64,000 nucleotides of DNA from Astrothelium macrocarpum (GCA_021030915.1 JAGEMR010000036.1:1-64000), one strand, 5' to 3'. Shown: positions 1 through 11,777, counted from the stretch's first letter. Translations and numbers: made by a program. The notes: a model not told the origin generated them from the sequence alone.

Positions 1-1266
1 GCTATCCTATGCTATCCAAATAATCCAGAATCCTGCATAATGATGCCATACCTTAATGATCCTTCCGACCCCTGCTTACACATCGGGACTTATCGCCTCT
101 GTCTCATCTACGTTGAAAGCGACATTTCAGATTCAGGAGCTGGTGCATCGTAGCAATATAGCTATTACGGATCTGGTATCTCTTCGTCTACCCACTGGCG
201 ATCACACCATCGACATTACCATTTCGGAATTACCCACGCCACGCAAATCCATCACATAGCAAACATACGGTATCAAACCAGAATTCTTGCGATTTTCACT
301 TCGATTTCAAGACAAAAGCCAATGAATAGCTGCGCCTTGGAAGCTCGAAGTAGCAACCGCAACACTGTCCCGTCATTTCATAGTTTTCCCTGTTTGCACT
401 TGTCACAAAACTCTCCGCCTGAGTAAGAGTTTTCTTCTTCGTTTTAGTGCATGCTATCTAACATAAAGAGGTTCCAAACTTGACTTTATTTCAATCTCTG
501 GGACTCCGTCTATGGCAACGGACGGAACTAGCAGTCATGATGATCTACAGCCCAATCATTATTTCCAGTCTCTTGCAAGACTTCCACCGTCAAATTTAGT
601 GACACAGTGCTCCAAGGAAAGCAATGGCACATTTTTAGTCAGAGTGCCAGTACAGTGATAAGACACAGATGCTGATAGGTTATCTGGATACTATTTCAAC
701 ACTTCTCATTGGTTGACTATGTGGATACCGTAGTAAGACACAAGGACAATTCTATCACCAGCGCTGACTGTCCTAGCTGCGATATGTTTTATCAGCAGTG
801 TCGGCTTGTACTTAGCTCTTAAGTATGCTTCTTGCGTCATAAAAATATGTGTACAAGCGCTATAGGTTGAGGTATCTACTTCTCGTTGTAGACGCAGTTC
901 TTAGTCGACATGGACAACCATCCGTCACCCGATGGAATATCATGGACTATCGGCATCAAATATAGTTATACATCCTCACATTTACCACACCTTGTGTGGT
1001 GATAAAGGCAGAATGGTCGGAGATACCGCTATTCATGAAGGGACTCTAAATTACAGAAAGCGAACGCCTCCTCTCCGATGAAATAGAACTGGACGTGTGG
1101 ATAGCACGTGATATGTAAGCATCGTTTCGTTAGTACGATATGTGTAAGACGCCTCACTTCCATTATAGATCCCCAATTCAAATTCGTATGACAGCATTAG
1201 AAGATTGCCATTTATTCCGTACAACGGTACCTTACATCATTGGATAGTATCTCAACCCGGGAAAGG
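1..1266. other. Gene-free left flank
   Basis: No open frame longer than about 70 codons with protein-like composition was seen on either strand before the adenylation gene. The sequence is AT-rich and unremarkable. It presumably holds the promoter of the downstream gene, but no TATA box or operator could be assigned with confidence. Confidence 0.4.
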
Positions 1267-2922
1267 ATGGAAAGCGGGAACGGGCCCAAGCTGCTCGCTT
1301 CGCGCATCGACTGGTATGGGAAGAATTATCCCACAAAGCCATTTGCTTCAATACCAAAGGACAACGGAGACCTTACCCGCGGATATCAAGACATCTGCTA
1401 CCAGACTTTCGCTTCCGCCATCGACAAGGCATCATGGTGGCTGGATGCCCACTTGTCGCACGACGAGACAGATAAGCTCAATCATCCGTTCACATACTAT
1501 GGACCTGTAGACTTGCGATGGCTCATATTTTATGTCGCGGGTATTAAGACTGGGAGGAAGATGCTGCTAACGGCCAGTCATGCCTCAGTTCCATCGGTGC
1601 AATATCTGTACCATGAAACACAATGCACTACCATGCTTCATGCCGATACTAAAGACAGTGAGGATCTTGTTAGAAAGTTCGTTGACGGCAGTCCAATACG
1701 ACACACGCTTATAGTCCCGGAGCTCACCGATCTGCTAAGTTCAGAGTCCTGCAAACGGTATCCGTACACCCAAACCTTCGAACAGGCGGCCGATGATGCG
1801 GTGGCGATTTTCCAAACGTCGGGGACAACTGGCTTACCTAAACCGCTCTACTATACGAACCGTATGATGTGTTACTGGCTTGCTTTTCGCCGTCTCCACG
1901 ATGAAGATCCTCGTGTCCAGCTGGCATCCTCCATCGGGTCTCGGCTACACTGTACTTTCTTCATCGCCCACGGCGGTGGCATGTACTGGAACCTCTTCCT
2001 GGCCGTAACCTCCGACACTATTACTGTGTTTCCGCCTCCGAAGAATGCACAGTCTCTTGAAGCAGCTGAAGAAGTTTTGCGGTACGGGAACATCGATGCC
2101 TGCGGCTACAGTCCAGCCACAGTCTCTGCTATCGCCAATGGTCCCGAGGGTCTGAAGCTCCTCCGTAGTAGTGTCAAGACCGTCTCTTTTGGTGGCGCCC
2201 CTGTGGACGATGTGACTGCTCGAAAGATCATGCGGAACGGTGGTCCAGAGCTCCACCACTGCTATGGGTCCATTGAGATGCAAATGCACCTTGCCATGAA
2301 GCTTGACGGGCACGAATGGCCATACTTCTCCTTTCATCCCTATTCCGGTATCACTATGATATCTGTGAGCGAGGAGAGCGACCTTTACGAATGCATCATC
2401 AAGCGCGACCCTCAGCTCAAAGATTATCAGCCAGTGTTTAATCTGTATCCAGAACTGGACGAGTTCCGCACCAAAGATCTATTCAGCGCACATCCGACAT
2501 CAAAGGAAATGTGGAAATACCGTGGACGCATTGATGATATCATAGTCCTCGGTACAGGGCAGAACTTGTACATCGCAGATATGCAGCAGGCAGTTGAGGA
2601 GCATCCAGCCATTGCAGCAGCCATTGTCGGTGGACAAGGTATGCGGCGTCCCTTTCTATTGGTCGAGCTGCATGAAGGGGAGTTTGAAAATTTCGGTAAG
2701 AACGAAAGTAATGTCATCGACGCCATCTGGTCATATGTGGAGAATGCGAATGTGGTTAATTATTCGTTGGAGCACGCGCACTTGACAAAAGATGCGATAA
2801 TTATCGCCAACGCGAGACGGCCATTCTTGAAGACAGGCAAGGGAAATGTGGATAGAAAGAATACGCTCGCAGAATTCGAGGAGGACATAAAGAAAATCCC
2901 GGGAATACAAATGAGTTCGTGA
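1267..2922 (+). CDS. NRPS-like stand-alone adenylation domain protein
   Basis: A single uninterrupted frame of 551 residues from the first ATG. It is an AMP-forming adenylation domain of the ANL superfamily, which activates a carboxylic acid as acyl-AMP. Core motifs are visible in order: A3 phosphate loop FQTSGTTGLPKP (about residues 180-195), A5 HHCYGSIEMQ (about 335), A7/A8 DLFSAHP followed by WKYRGRIDDIIV (about 410-430), and A10 with the catalytic lysine in KTGKGNVDRK near the C-terminus. The N-terminal pattern, a WYGKNYP segment then a FASAIDKASWWLD-like stretch, resembles fungal NRPS-like (A-T-R or A-T-TE) enzymes. The family usually runs to about 1000 residues with a thiolation site and a reductase or thioesterase. 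This protein stops right after A10, and no LGxDS thiolation motif was seen downstream. It could be a truncated NRPS-like gene or a genuine free-standing enzyme. The substrate is unknown. Confidence 0.85.
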   Translation: MESGNGPKLLASRIDWYGKNYPTKPFASIPKDNGDLTRGYQDICYQTFASAIDKASWWLDAHLSHDETDKLNHPFTYYGPVDLRWLIFYVAGIKTGRKMLLTASHASVPSVQYLYHETQCTTMLHADTKDSEDLVRKFVDGSPIRHTLIVPELTDLLSSESCKRYPYTQTFEQAADDAVAIFQTSGTTGLPKPLYYTNRMMCYWLAFRRLHDEDPRVQLASSIGSRLHCTFFIAHGGGMYWNLFLAVTSDTITVFPPPKNAQSLEAAEEVLRYGNIDACGYSPATVSAIANGPEGLKLLRSSVKTVSFGGAPVDDVTARKIMRNGGPELHHCYGSIEMQMHLAMKLDGHEWPYFSFHPYSGITMISVSEESDLYECIIKRDPQLKDYQPVFNLYPELDEFRTKDLFSAHPTSKEMWKYRGRIDDIIVLGTGQNLYIADMQQAVEEHPAIAAAIVGGQGMRRPFLLVELHEGEFENFGKNESNVIDAIWSYVENANVVNYSLEHAHLTKDAIIIANARRPFLKTGKGNVDRKNTLAEFEEDIKKIPGIQMSS

Positions 2923-3637
2923 ATGGACTTGTTGTGGTACGGAAGTGAATAGGCAAGTAGGTAGATGCGGGCACATATACAACATGTAATAAAGTTGTAG
3001 TGAAAGCTGATTCAAAGCCATCGATGTCCGCATGAATGTGGTTCGACCTTGATGAATAAAGTGCATTTTCTATATTAAGATTCACTTGAAACAGCTCAAA
3101 AAGCCACTCCGTGGATTGAACGGTATCGCAGCCTTCCAAAAGATTGTCCAACTGGTTTCGAGTCTCAGCATCAAGGCAGTTAGAGATAATCATCAAGGGT
3201 AACACAATCAGCAAAGTAAATAAGCTCGATACCTAACTGGCCAAAAGAGGGGCGGCGACGCAGGAGGGAAATGTATGGAAGAGGAAAAGCAAGAGCAAGA
3301 GAGTAGCGTGGGATCGAACAAGACGGGAACAGCGGGCAGCGAGGGCCCAACACCAGACCAGATAAGGTCAAGCCTTACGACTAGCCAGGAGCGGTTAGTA
3401 CCCGGACATGGACCACTTCAATCGATGGAGACCAATACCCAGTAATCTCTGTGCCTGAATGCCTTTCTGAGTTTTGCAAAATTTGACGCCAAGTTGATTT
3501 ATCTGAGAATGGCCCACAGCTTTATGAGATAGCAACAAGAAAGACGCCACTATCCTCCGTCTCTTCTGCTGAAGGTGTTTCGCGCTATCGGAGCAAAGGC
3601 GAGAGCTACTATGGTCTGCTTTGTCGCAAATAAGAAT
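2923..3637. other. Convergent intergenic region
   Basis: The spacer between the 3' ends of the adenylation gene and the metallopeptidase gene. Frames present here are short and not protein-like. No carrier or reductase domain remnant was recognised after the adenylation stop codon. Confidence 0.4.
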
Positions 3638-5191
3638 TTAGTCGCTATCCGAAGATACTCTGGAAGGTTCTTTGTCGGTTAAATGTTCTCCGTCGGTCAT
3701 CCAATTCTCTTGCCTTTCATCCCATGCCCAGTGGTGCTTTGCGCGCATCAAGGTGCTATTAGTGGTGGGAACTATACTGGTATCGTGAGGAGGTTTGCTT
3801 GTAGGCGTCTGTATATCCCAGAGTTTCGTGTCAACAAAGTAAGGCGAACCCTTTGGCACAGGCGATGCGCCTTCGGGAATAAAGTCTTGGGACTTTGTAT
3901 AAACGAAATCATAGAAAGGTTTTGAAGAGTTGTAGAGAGGTACTGAAATATTGGAGGCTTTTTTAGGCCGGTAGGCCCAGGGAACGGGAGGATTCGGGAG
4001 CTTCCATCTCCGTTGCGCCCAGATAGCTATCGCCGTCACTACCCACGAATCCGCGTTCAACATTGCTTGCCATGCATTGGCAGACCTCGCTATTTCGAAG
4101 ACAGCTCGTGGTCCGTAGGCATGGTCGTCAGCCCTTGGAGCAGTCACAAGCTTGAACATATGGAAAGTTTCATGAAAAAAGCCTGCTGCTTGCGAGTATT
4201 GTTTAAACGGTGGCCCGTCACTACCACCATAGTAGTTTTCCATAATTGTCTTGTCATACCATCCAGTGTTCATTCTCCAAATGACATCGGACATGGGGAC
4301 AGACCACTGAGCATCAAACCATACCGGACAAAAAGTTATGTAAAAATTGTGGACAAATTCAGCCTCTTCTTCGGCCGAAAATATAGCAGTATTACCCTCT
4401 TTACACTTCTCGAACCAACGGCTGGTATCTCCACAATAGATCCAAAGGTAAGCATCAGCATATGATGATTTTCCTTGGTATAAAGCCTGATGTCGTGCGA
4501 TAGTATCTGTAATATGGTCAGTTGCAGCATGATCGACTGTGATGATAGGGTAAGTGGCCGGTTCCCGTAGCAATAGACTGAATGATGAAAGGGATTGTAC
4601 ATAATAGAATAGTATACCAGATGTAACCCTGTTTGCGTACTCTTAATAGAATGAGGCTGGGGAGAAGACCACTTCAAACAGCTTCTTGTCGCTCCTAAAT
4701 AAAAAGGATTCACGCTTCAAACAAAGCAAGCCACCTCAACATTGTCTATAGCACAGGAAATCTTATATTTCTAGCCAGACGTATCGCAAGAGACAGACGA
4801 GTAATTGAAGAGATTCTCTTTACATACCTTGGATATTCTGTGGAACATTTATTATGTGGTTTTGAAAGGTACTTGCTGTTCCCATATACATGTCGACGGC
4901 GGCCTGGTACCTCCCCTTTGGCTCCCAGGCAGCAAGAGCATTAGAAAGCCGCTTTGAATCCGTCCAAGCCTGTGTGATTGCCGTTTTTTGATCCTCGGTA
5001 CATTGTCCATAGATTTGCCACTGAAACTTATAGGGAGTACTTATATTCAAGTTGGTCGCTTCCGAAGTCGGTGCAGAAAGACCGGCACGACCTGCCGGGT
5101 TACCGTTCACGCGTTTTGAGACATCTGAAACTTTTCCAAATGTTGTTATCGTCAGACTCGCAACCAAATAGAGATGCAAAGAAAGCCGCAT
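3638..5191 (-). CDS. Secreted M35-like (deuterolysin/aspzincin) metallopeptidase
   Basis: The start at 5191 begins a clear signal peptide (MRLSLHLYLVASLTITTFG). Exon 1 is 4828-5191 and ends at a GTATGT donor in phase 1. The main exon carries the zinc motif HETFH (the HExxH pattern) followed about 35 residues later by NADSW, which sits where M35-type enzymes place a third aspartate ligand. The order (N-terminal QWPG-like segment, AWxPKGxYQxAxDMYMG, HExxH, DDHAYG, NADSW) matches fungal M35-like secreted proteins. The CAG acceptor at 4576-4578 breaks the frame. An acceptor TTAAG opening the exon at 4641 restores it (364 + 1004 nt, 455 residues), but a tiny middle exon is an alternative. The C-terminal tail after about residue 350 is Pro/Ser/Asn-rich and has no recognised domain. 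It probably acts outside the cell as an endopeptidase. Confidence 0.7.
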
Positions 5192-7755
5192 GTTGAATAC
5201 TTGGACTTCAAGAAGCACGAGCTCAATAAATATTGTGGTCAAGCGAATGAAATTTTGAAAAAAAGAAATTCTCCTGATATACTCCATCGCAACACTGTAC
5301 CGAACTTATAAAGTGAGATCTGTATCTTGGCGAAATGAGATTCTATGCATTCCGCCACGTCAAATGACAAGCTGGCCATCTTTGCTCTCAAGATGCTAAA
5401 TCTTGGTCAAACACAGAGTTCTATGAATACATAATGAACACTCAGTAAAGAATGTTTCATTCTGTGTATAAGCCTTGAGATTTTTCTAAAAATAAGAGAT
5501 TATATTTGGATTGATTGGTTAAGATTTTTACCGGTTTCTCGGTGACATGGAAACCATCCGAGTGTCCGAATACCATGATCGTGGTAAGCGGGGTTTCTTA
5601 CTGTACATGGAAATTGGCGAAACTCGTCCAGGGTGGTCCAGCCGAAAGTTGGAGATTCCAAGTGGTCGATGTCCGGCAGCCCGTAAACCTGGAAAGCTAT
5701 GGGCTCCGCCTTGATAATAAAATGTACGCGCGGGAATTTGTATTTGGCATAATTACAGACATACAACTTGCTAGTAGTATATCAAGCAAGATGATAGATT
5801 CGACAGCATTGACGACAGAGAAGACACACCTGAGTCCCGTGTAAAGAGTGTCCGCAGGTATTGGGGCGATATTGTGGCTATATGATTGCAGAGGTACCCC
5901 GCAGAACAATCGATAGCCTCAGCCTGGAGCTGTCAATCATAAAGGCCAACAATGCCTACATTCTACGTCAATCTAGCTGAAAATTCTTTGGTTCCTAGAA
6001 GACGTTTGTAGAAGGCACTTAATCTCCTAGAACGGAAACAAATGCAAGGACATGTTATCGAAGACTTATTGTTGCATGTCATAAGCTACAGAACAACTTT
6101 CAATAGCTGACTGGCAAGTTTAACAATCTCGAATGAGATAGAATTTAGACTGCTTCATATATTCAACTGCTTTTCTTCGTCTCGCATTAAGGAATACTGG
6201 AGATCTCCGATATCACTGGTTGCGGTCGTAATCTAAAATTCGGAATAAGCGATAGTTTCAGCTTCTTCTCAATGTTTTAGTAATCATTAAAAGAGGATAT
6301 GGACCTGAAGGTCATTCAATATACATACAAGAATCTTTACTACATGTATAGGAATCACGATAGACATTGCCATTGTCGTGTTGCGCAACAGCTCGAATCG
6401 GCTTGTCGATCGCTCAGGTGTCGTAAAACCTTGATCTTTGAGAGGTCTTCCTCTCACCCGATCCGGATCTCGGCGCATACCGTAGATTACATCACATAAA
6501 TCACGTGATGCGAATGATCAGACCACCGAACCACATCAACATAGACCTCTCCGGATTGGAAGACGTACTACCTAGGCTTATCTTGAGCCCCTAGCAAAGT
6601 ACTCGTAGTAACTGATCGACTCAGCAAGAATCGAACCGGGATGGCTACGGGTAGAGAACTGTGAAAACAGTATCGGGCGGGTCTAACAATGCTGAGCAAT
6701 GTGCACATGCCATAGGCGACGGCAAGAAATGGTAAATCAAGATGCGACATTCCAACAAGATGGGAGAATTAAAGACACGAAGACCACCATAGCACTATAT
6801 CACACGCACAAGTCCACTATTACTCGAAGACGACCCGGTCGGGCGGGCTCCATGTAGCAAGCGTGTTCTACAATCTCTCCCATCATTCCCAAGCCTTTCT
6901 AGACCATTGCTTAACAGCGCTCTTCTGCTGTCAAGAACTGATCTTGTATGTGCCATTTAGGCGACAAGGCGGGTCGGAACGCTTTTTAGATTGCAAAACG
7001 CAATGTACCCAACACCGAATACACAAGCGGATCATTGCATTTCGTACGTAAGTATGCTGCCGATCATAGACATTCGGGTGACTAGCCGGACTTTTTCTGA
7101 ACACTTCGCTGCATTTAATCCTGTGTTTCTTCGGCTAGGCTTTCTGGTAATGAAATTCTTCACATTCTCACGCGAAGCTTGAGCCTATTACCCCGATGTC
7201 TGGTCAGCGAGGCTTCAAGGCTAGTCTCCCTAAAATATATTATCTATCTCAGATGTTCCTCATCGTGCTCAAGTACCCTGACCAAACATCGTATGGCTAC
7301 ATATTCTGCTCGCCTAGCTCCACAAAAGAAACACTTCGAATAGAAAAGTGCAAGAATCTTATCTTTATAGCATACTACTACAAATCAAGTTCACTGTAGC
7401 CATGCACTATCACAGACAGCACAAGATGTTCAACCAAGACTCTAGCATATATCTTAGTATTGAGTTTTACGTCCCTCCGATCTCCACAGAATCTAATTAT
7501 CGGATACGCCGGAAAAGCGTAAGGGCCATCTGGATGGCGCAATCAAGACTTGCCTACCATGACCTTTACTTGTGGCTGAGGTTGCCAAAAGATCGGCAGA
7601 GAGGATTTCTTGGTAGGATTTGTTGATCCTTCCTAACGAAAATAGCTCCACGTCACTCAAAATCCGCCTACAAAACTCAATCACTTCTAACTTCTTACGC
7701 TACATCTTACTATTGTTGGTTAGTGCGTTACTTTTGTTTTTCCTGTATCCACAGC
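5192..7755. other. Gene-free AT-rich stretch
   Basis: About 2.5 kb with only short, non-conserved-looking frames on both strands. The first few hundred bases are the promoter side of the metallopeptidase gene. A TTCGAT-containing segment near 6630 looks slightly like a tRNA T-arm but folds into no tRNA. Nothing else was identified. Confidence 0.4.
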
Positions 7756-8946
7756 ATGATTACTCTATTTCACCAACATCTGGTTATACACTTGTTTCTA
7801 TACATCGGTTTTTTTGTTGACGATGCAATCGCAGTCCTACCATTTCGCCCGACAAATAACACGAAGCTTCTTTTCGACAACCGAACCCCAGGTAAAACCA
7901 GCATTTTCTATCATGCCCCACGCAACCGAACGCTCTGCGCGCTCGATACTTGCGGCGCTAGTTGTACTGCTGCTTCCGATCCACCGTCTGGAGGCTTAAA
8001 ATCCCATAACATCCTTACTGCAGCTTCAAGGGTGAGCTCTTCCCTTTACAACAATTCAGCGATTGGTCCACAAAAGAGAGTTCTTCAAGATCTTGCCTTA
8101 ATTAACGATCCGAAAGACTACGTTGCTTCTTTATCAAGGTTTATGAGTATTGAAAACCACTGGGTTCCGAATATCCGTGGTCCGAGACGGACAACCTCCA
8201 CCGCTGTAGTGGATTATAGCGATGACGGCAAAGAAAGGAATGCTGCCGGTGTTCGGAGTTTGAATGGATGTACGGGTATCCTCATTGTATCCTCGAGAGG
8301 AGCTTTTGTTGCGCATATCTTTGAAGAACCTGCTTTTGTTAATAAGCAAGGTGATGAAACGGACGAACTCACTTTTTGTGACGAGGGCTTAGATGTCTTG
8401 TGGGACGGAGGTGATGTGCAACTTGGATTGGACGTTCTCGCAATGCAAGGAGAAATGCTGGCTAACGGGACCAATCCAAGGATCTTCATTCTGTCACCGA
8501 GTACTTCTGACGAAGATAGAGCCGCGGGAATATATACGAACCTTTTGTACCAAGATAAAATTGATTTGCTTGCAAGTGAGTTGCAGGAAGAATTTGACCA
8601 GGACCCCGAAGTTATAGGATATACCAGGCGTCTTCCACGTGCAACTGTCAGCGATCGACTGAGCAGAAGACCATATGCGGGCTTTGGGGGGCGAGCTATA
8701 TTGGAGTGGGATCTGAATGAACGTGTCGAAAATGATCATCAGATAGGGAAATGGAGACTCTGGCTTGAGGATCAAATGATCAGAGAGGGTGAATTTGAAC
8801 CATTACCTTTGGGATCAAGTGATTATAGTCATACCCCTGGAACGAGTGAATCAGGTGTAGAGAGTAATAAACCCCGGGAATCAGGGCATCCGGATGGTGA
8901 AGCAACAAGCCTAGAAGGGTTGGGTCAAATAGTAGACGAAGAATGA
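7756..8946 (+). CDS. Putative secreted fungal protein of unknown function
   Basis: A 396-residue frame from the ATG at 7756. It starts with a hydrophobic segment (HLVIHLFLYIGFF) that can act as signal peptide or anchor, followed by a region with several N-glycosylation sequons (NNT, NRT, NNS). The central block LNGCTGILIVSSRGAFVAHI with a following FEEPAF matches a motif I recognise from a family of uncharacterised fungal secreted proteins (GCT-hydrophobic-VSxxGAxxxHxxE). The C-terminus is acidic and Ser/Gly-rich. An overlapping frame at about 7913-7999 encodes a strikingly signal-peptide-like segment (MPHATERSARSILAAL and on) but ends in a stop, and no in-phase splice links it to the main frame, so the true N-terminus is uncertain. 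No catalytic motif is visible. Confidence 0.6.
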   Translation: MITLFHQHLVIHLFLYIGFFVDDAIAVLPFRPTNNTKLLFDNRTPGKTSIFYHAPRNRTLCALDTCGASCTAASDPPSGGLKSHNILTAASRVSSSLYNNSAIGPQKRVLQDLALINDPKDYVASLSRFMSIENHWVPNIRGPRRTTSTAVVDYSDDGKERNAAGVRSLNGCTGILIVSSRGAFVAHIFEEPAFVNKQGDETDELTFCDEGLDVLWDGGDVQLGLDVLAMQGEMLANGTNPRIFILSPSTSDEDRAAGIYTNLLYQDKIDLLASELQEEFDQDPEVIGYTRRLPRATVSDRLSRRPYAGFGGRAILEWDLNERVENDHQIGKWRLWLEDQMIREGEFEPLPLGSSDYSHTPGTSESGVESNKPRESGHPDGEATSLEGLGQIVDEE

Positions 8947-10720
8947 GCACAATGGCCAGCGTAGACTGCTCGTGTCGAAACGTCAAACAACCATCATATG
9001 ATTTCGTAGTCTCATCAACAAGGTGAAAGCAGTGAACCCTTTGTCAAACTAGATCCAGTTACATTTAATCTCTACACCAGCTTCAGATCTATCTAGTATC
9101 AATCTCGAGTTCCTACATACACAATCGTGAAGGCATCTGTTAAGACGAAAGATGCGTCTCAGCATCCATATGTTTACTGGTCCTAGCGTACACGGTCATT
9201 TCTACACACTTTGCTACATCGGCACTGAATTCATTATTTTGCACACGCAATTGTTTCATTTGATCTTGACACCCTCACCCCATTCCTCACAAAGGTTCAG
9301 GGCTTTTAAAGTCTTAGACAAGTTATTAAAAAATTCAAAGGAAAGACTGTAGTTCTGTTTGTACACAGTGGCGAGTTTTCAGCGTGCCGTTTGGTTACAC
9401 ACCAAATTCAGCGTCTTTCTGCCACAAAATGGAGGCCAATAACCGAGCAGCGGAACCTATGGTTAGCAATTTTGGAGATAGGATCAACCCGCCAAGCCTT
9501 GAGACAGGGAATGAGCGAGTGGTTGTGGAATTTGTAGTCACAACCTCAATCTCCCAGCAGCTGTCGTAGGTGCTTCCGCTACAACACTGATCTTGATGCT
9601 ATAACTTTTGTAACAAAGGCCTTCCCCAAGGTCCCACTCCAGGCAGAAACAATGGTGAAGTTAGCCAATACCTTGAGGGTGGAAAACATACCTTGATGAG
9701 AAGCGAGAGCAACCTCCAGCCGTTCGACTCTCCCGATTTCTCCCTGACCAAAAGGCCATTACACCAGAGTGGCTATCCCACCAACTCAGGCCGAACGCAA
9801 GTGCAAACCTTGGGTGACTCCAATCCCGGCCGCAACTTCGCCCTAACCCATCACAGAGCCGCCATTGGACGGATGCCAGGCTAATCGTACACAGACAGCG
9901 ACTTCAAGCAAGAGACGCCGCTCTCTAAGTCCGCCTCCGTCTTCCACAAATTCGATCGGTTACTTCGAGCGGAAGGCATCGGCATCTGCTGCCTGCGTGG
10001 ATCGACGTCAAAAGCATGAGATCAAAGTCCCACGGCCCTTCTAGTATCGACCGGAGGAAGGTGAGGAGCCAAGACATCCCGATTATAATGAATGCAATGA
10101 CGACCTCGGAGAGACCTCAACTGCTGACCACGTTGGGCCCCGTGGGGCGATTTATGGCTTAACGTAGAGTGCGATCGTGGCCCCATCCTTACCGGCGAAG
10201 CCTGCTCAGGAAGACACGCGTGACACGTAAACGCACAGAGAAGTGGACCAAGAAGGGAACAATGGTCTGGTAAGGGTATATGCAGCTTGTTTCGAAGGAC
10301 AGTATCCCAAACCCTCTGTCTTTTGTGAAGCTCCCAAGTGTATTCACTTGGTCACTCCCAAGCTGGTAGGGACCCGAACGAGGAAGGAAAAGAAGAGAGT
10401 TAAGAGAGAGGCCGAAACGTTTAAATACCTACGAAATGGCGCTAGTGGCTGGTAGATCAGAGCTGTCTACTGCTCACTGTTGGATATTCACTGTTCACAA
10501 GAGTGAAGCTTGGGAAGAACTTGAAACAGTGGAACGAAATTGCTATGTGATATCCGGATGTCACTTGCTACCTTGTTGACATTGTCACACTATGTAGTGA
10601 CAGGAAAGTTGAGAGTGAAGAAGCATAGACTTACAAGGCCCCACCTTGTGTAACCTGTGTCAATGGCAAACGGCAGAATATCCACATCAATTCCAGGCGC
10701 CAAGCTTTTCCAACCACTTT
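8947..10720. other. Gene-free stretch
   Basis: About 1.8 kb between the putative secreted protein and the ISG12-like gene. Only short frames without recognisable motifs are present. Base composition rises in G+C from about 9.7 kb onward. No RNA gene or repeat was recognised. Confidence 0.4.
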
Positions 10721-11362
10721 ATGCACCTGCTCCAAATCATGCCAGCTATAAACCTTATAGTTGCGAACGTCAACTTTAGCCATGCCAAAAGCTTCAGTGA
10801 TGCAGCTGGTCAATTCGCAGCCGATCGTCTCCCAGTACTGGCTTCAGCGTGGTCGATGACTTCCGGTAACACCTTTGGAGCATGGTTTGCTCAGGCTTGG
10901 AGCGATATAATCAGTTGGCTCGCACAGCCACGTACGTTCATTTCTACCTTTTCATGTCTACAGACGAGGATCTATATGACGCTTTTGGGCGATGCCAACC
11001 AGTAAAGACTGACATGGAGTTGTAGATATTCTGGCCATCCTCATAGCATGGTCGTTGACCTTTGCAGTGGTGACTGGCTTGATAATGCTTCTTGGTTTCG
11101 GGCCTCATGGCATAGTAGCAGGTATCTTGATAACGACGAGCTTTGTACCTGGAACATCCCGACTAATACTGGTCTCTCAGGCTCCCTCGCAGCAGCCTTT
11201 CAGGGATGCATGTACGGCGCCTTTACACCGGCGGGCGGAATATTTGCAACCTTAACGAGTATCGCCATGTTGGGTACATTGATGCCAATGGCCGCGTTAG
11301 TTGGGGCTCTCGTTGCCACTGTTATCGCGGTGCTTGTCGGGGTTGCCGGCGTAGGGAGATGA
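10721..11362 (+). CDS. ISG12/Ifi-6-16 family small membrane protein
   Basis: Three exons: 10721-10931, 11026-11121 and 11181-11362. Introns are 94 nt (GTACGT to TTGTAG) and 59 nt (GTATCT to TCTCAG). All phases match and total 162 residues. The C-terminal two thirds is a chain of hydrophobic Gly/Ala-rich helices. The run LGFGPHGIVAG continues across the second intron into SLAAAFQG, then comes TPAGGIFATLTSIAMLG. This is the signature of the interferon-induced 6-16/ISG12 family (Ifi-6-16), in animals a small mitochondrial or ER membrane protein linked to apoptosis and antiviral responses. Fungal members are known as uncharacterised proteins. The N-terminal 70 residues are soluble and not conserved-looking. 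An alternative start is the ATG at 10739. Role in this fungus unknown. Confidence 0.75.
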
Positions 11363-11777
11363 CGGGAAATGTACCCTAGTGAAGAACGGTGGAGTTGACC
11401 CACGAGCAACACAATCGATTCAGGCCAAGCAGAGCGAGGATAAGATTCAGGGTCTCATCAAATTGATAACTAGTTCTGGGCAATTGACATTTTGCTTCAA
11501 GTACGATGAAGTTCTCAGAAAGACCTACTCACAAGAAATGACCCGTGCCCCCGGGAAATTCTGATCCGGCCCGGCATGGCTTTCCCGCCACTGCCTAGGC
11601 TCCCCCTTTCCGCTATCTCCCTTCTCTTTCCTTCTTGTTCCTTCTCTTACTCGAGTCTACTTAGAGCCGACATGTCAAATGTCATTCAGGATTGCTATCA
11701 AGCTTTTCTGGATTATACTAGGTACAAATTTTCCATGGCGAGCTGCTATCATCGATCGAACGCGGTTTACGTTGTTC
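11363..11777. other. Convergent intergenic region
   Basis: A spacer between the 3' ends of the ISG12-like gene and the coiled-coil gene. A pyrimidine-rich patch lies around 11600-11660. No gene was seen. Confidence 0.35.

Noticed and set aside
6600..6700. A possible tRNA around a GGTTCGATTC box (minus strand)
   Set aside because: The T-stem does not pair and no A-box or anticodon arm at proper distance was found.
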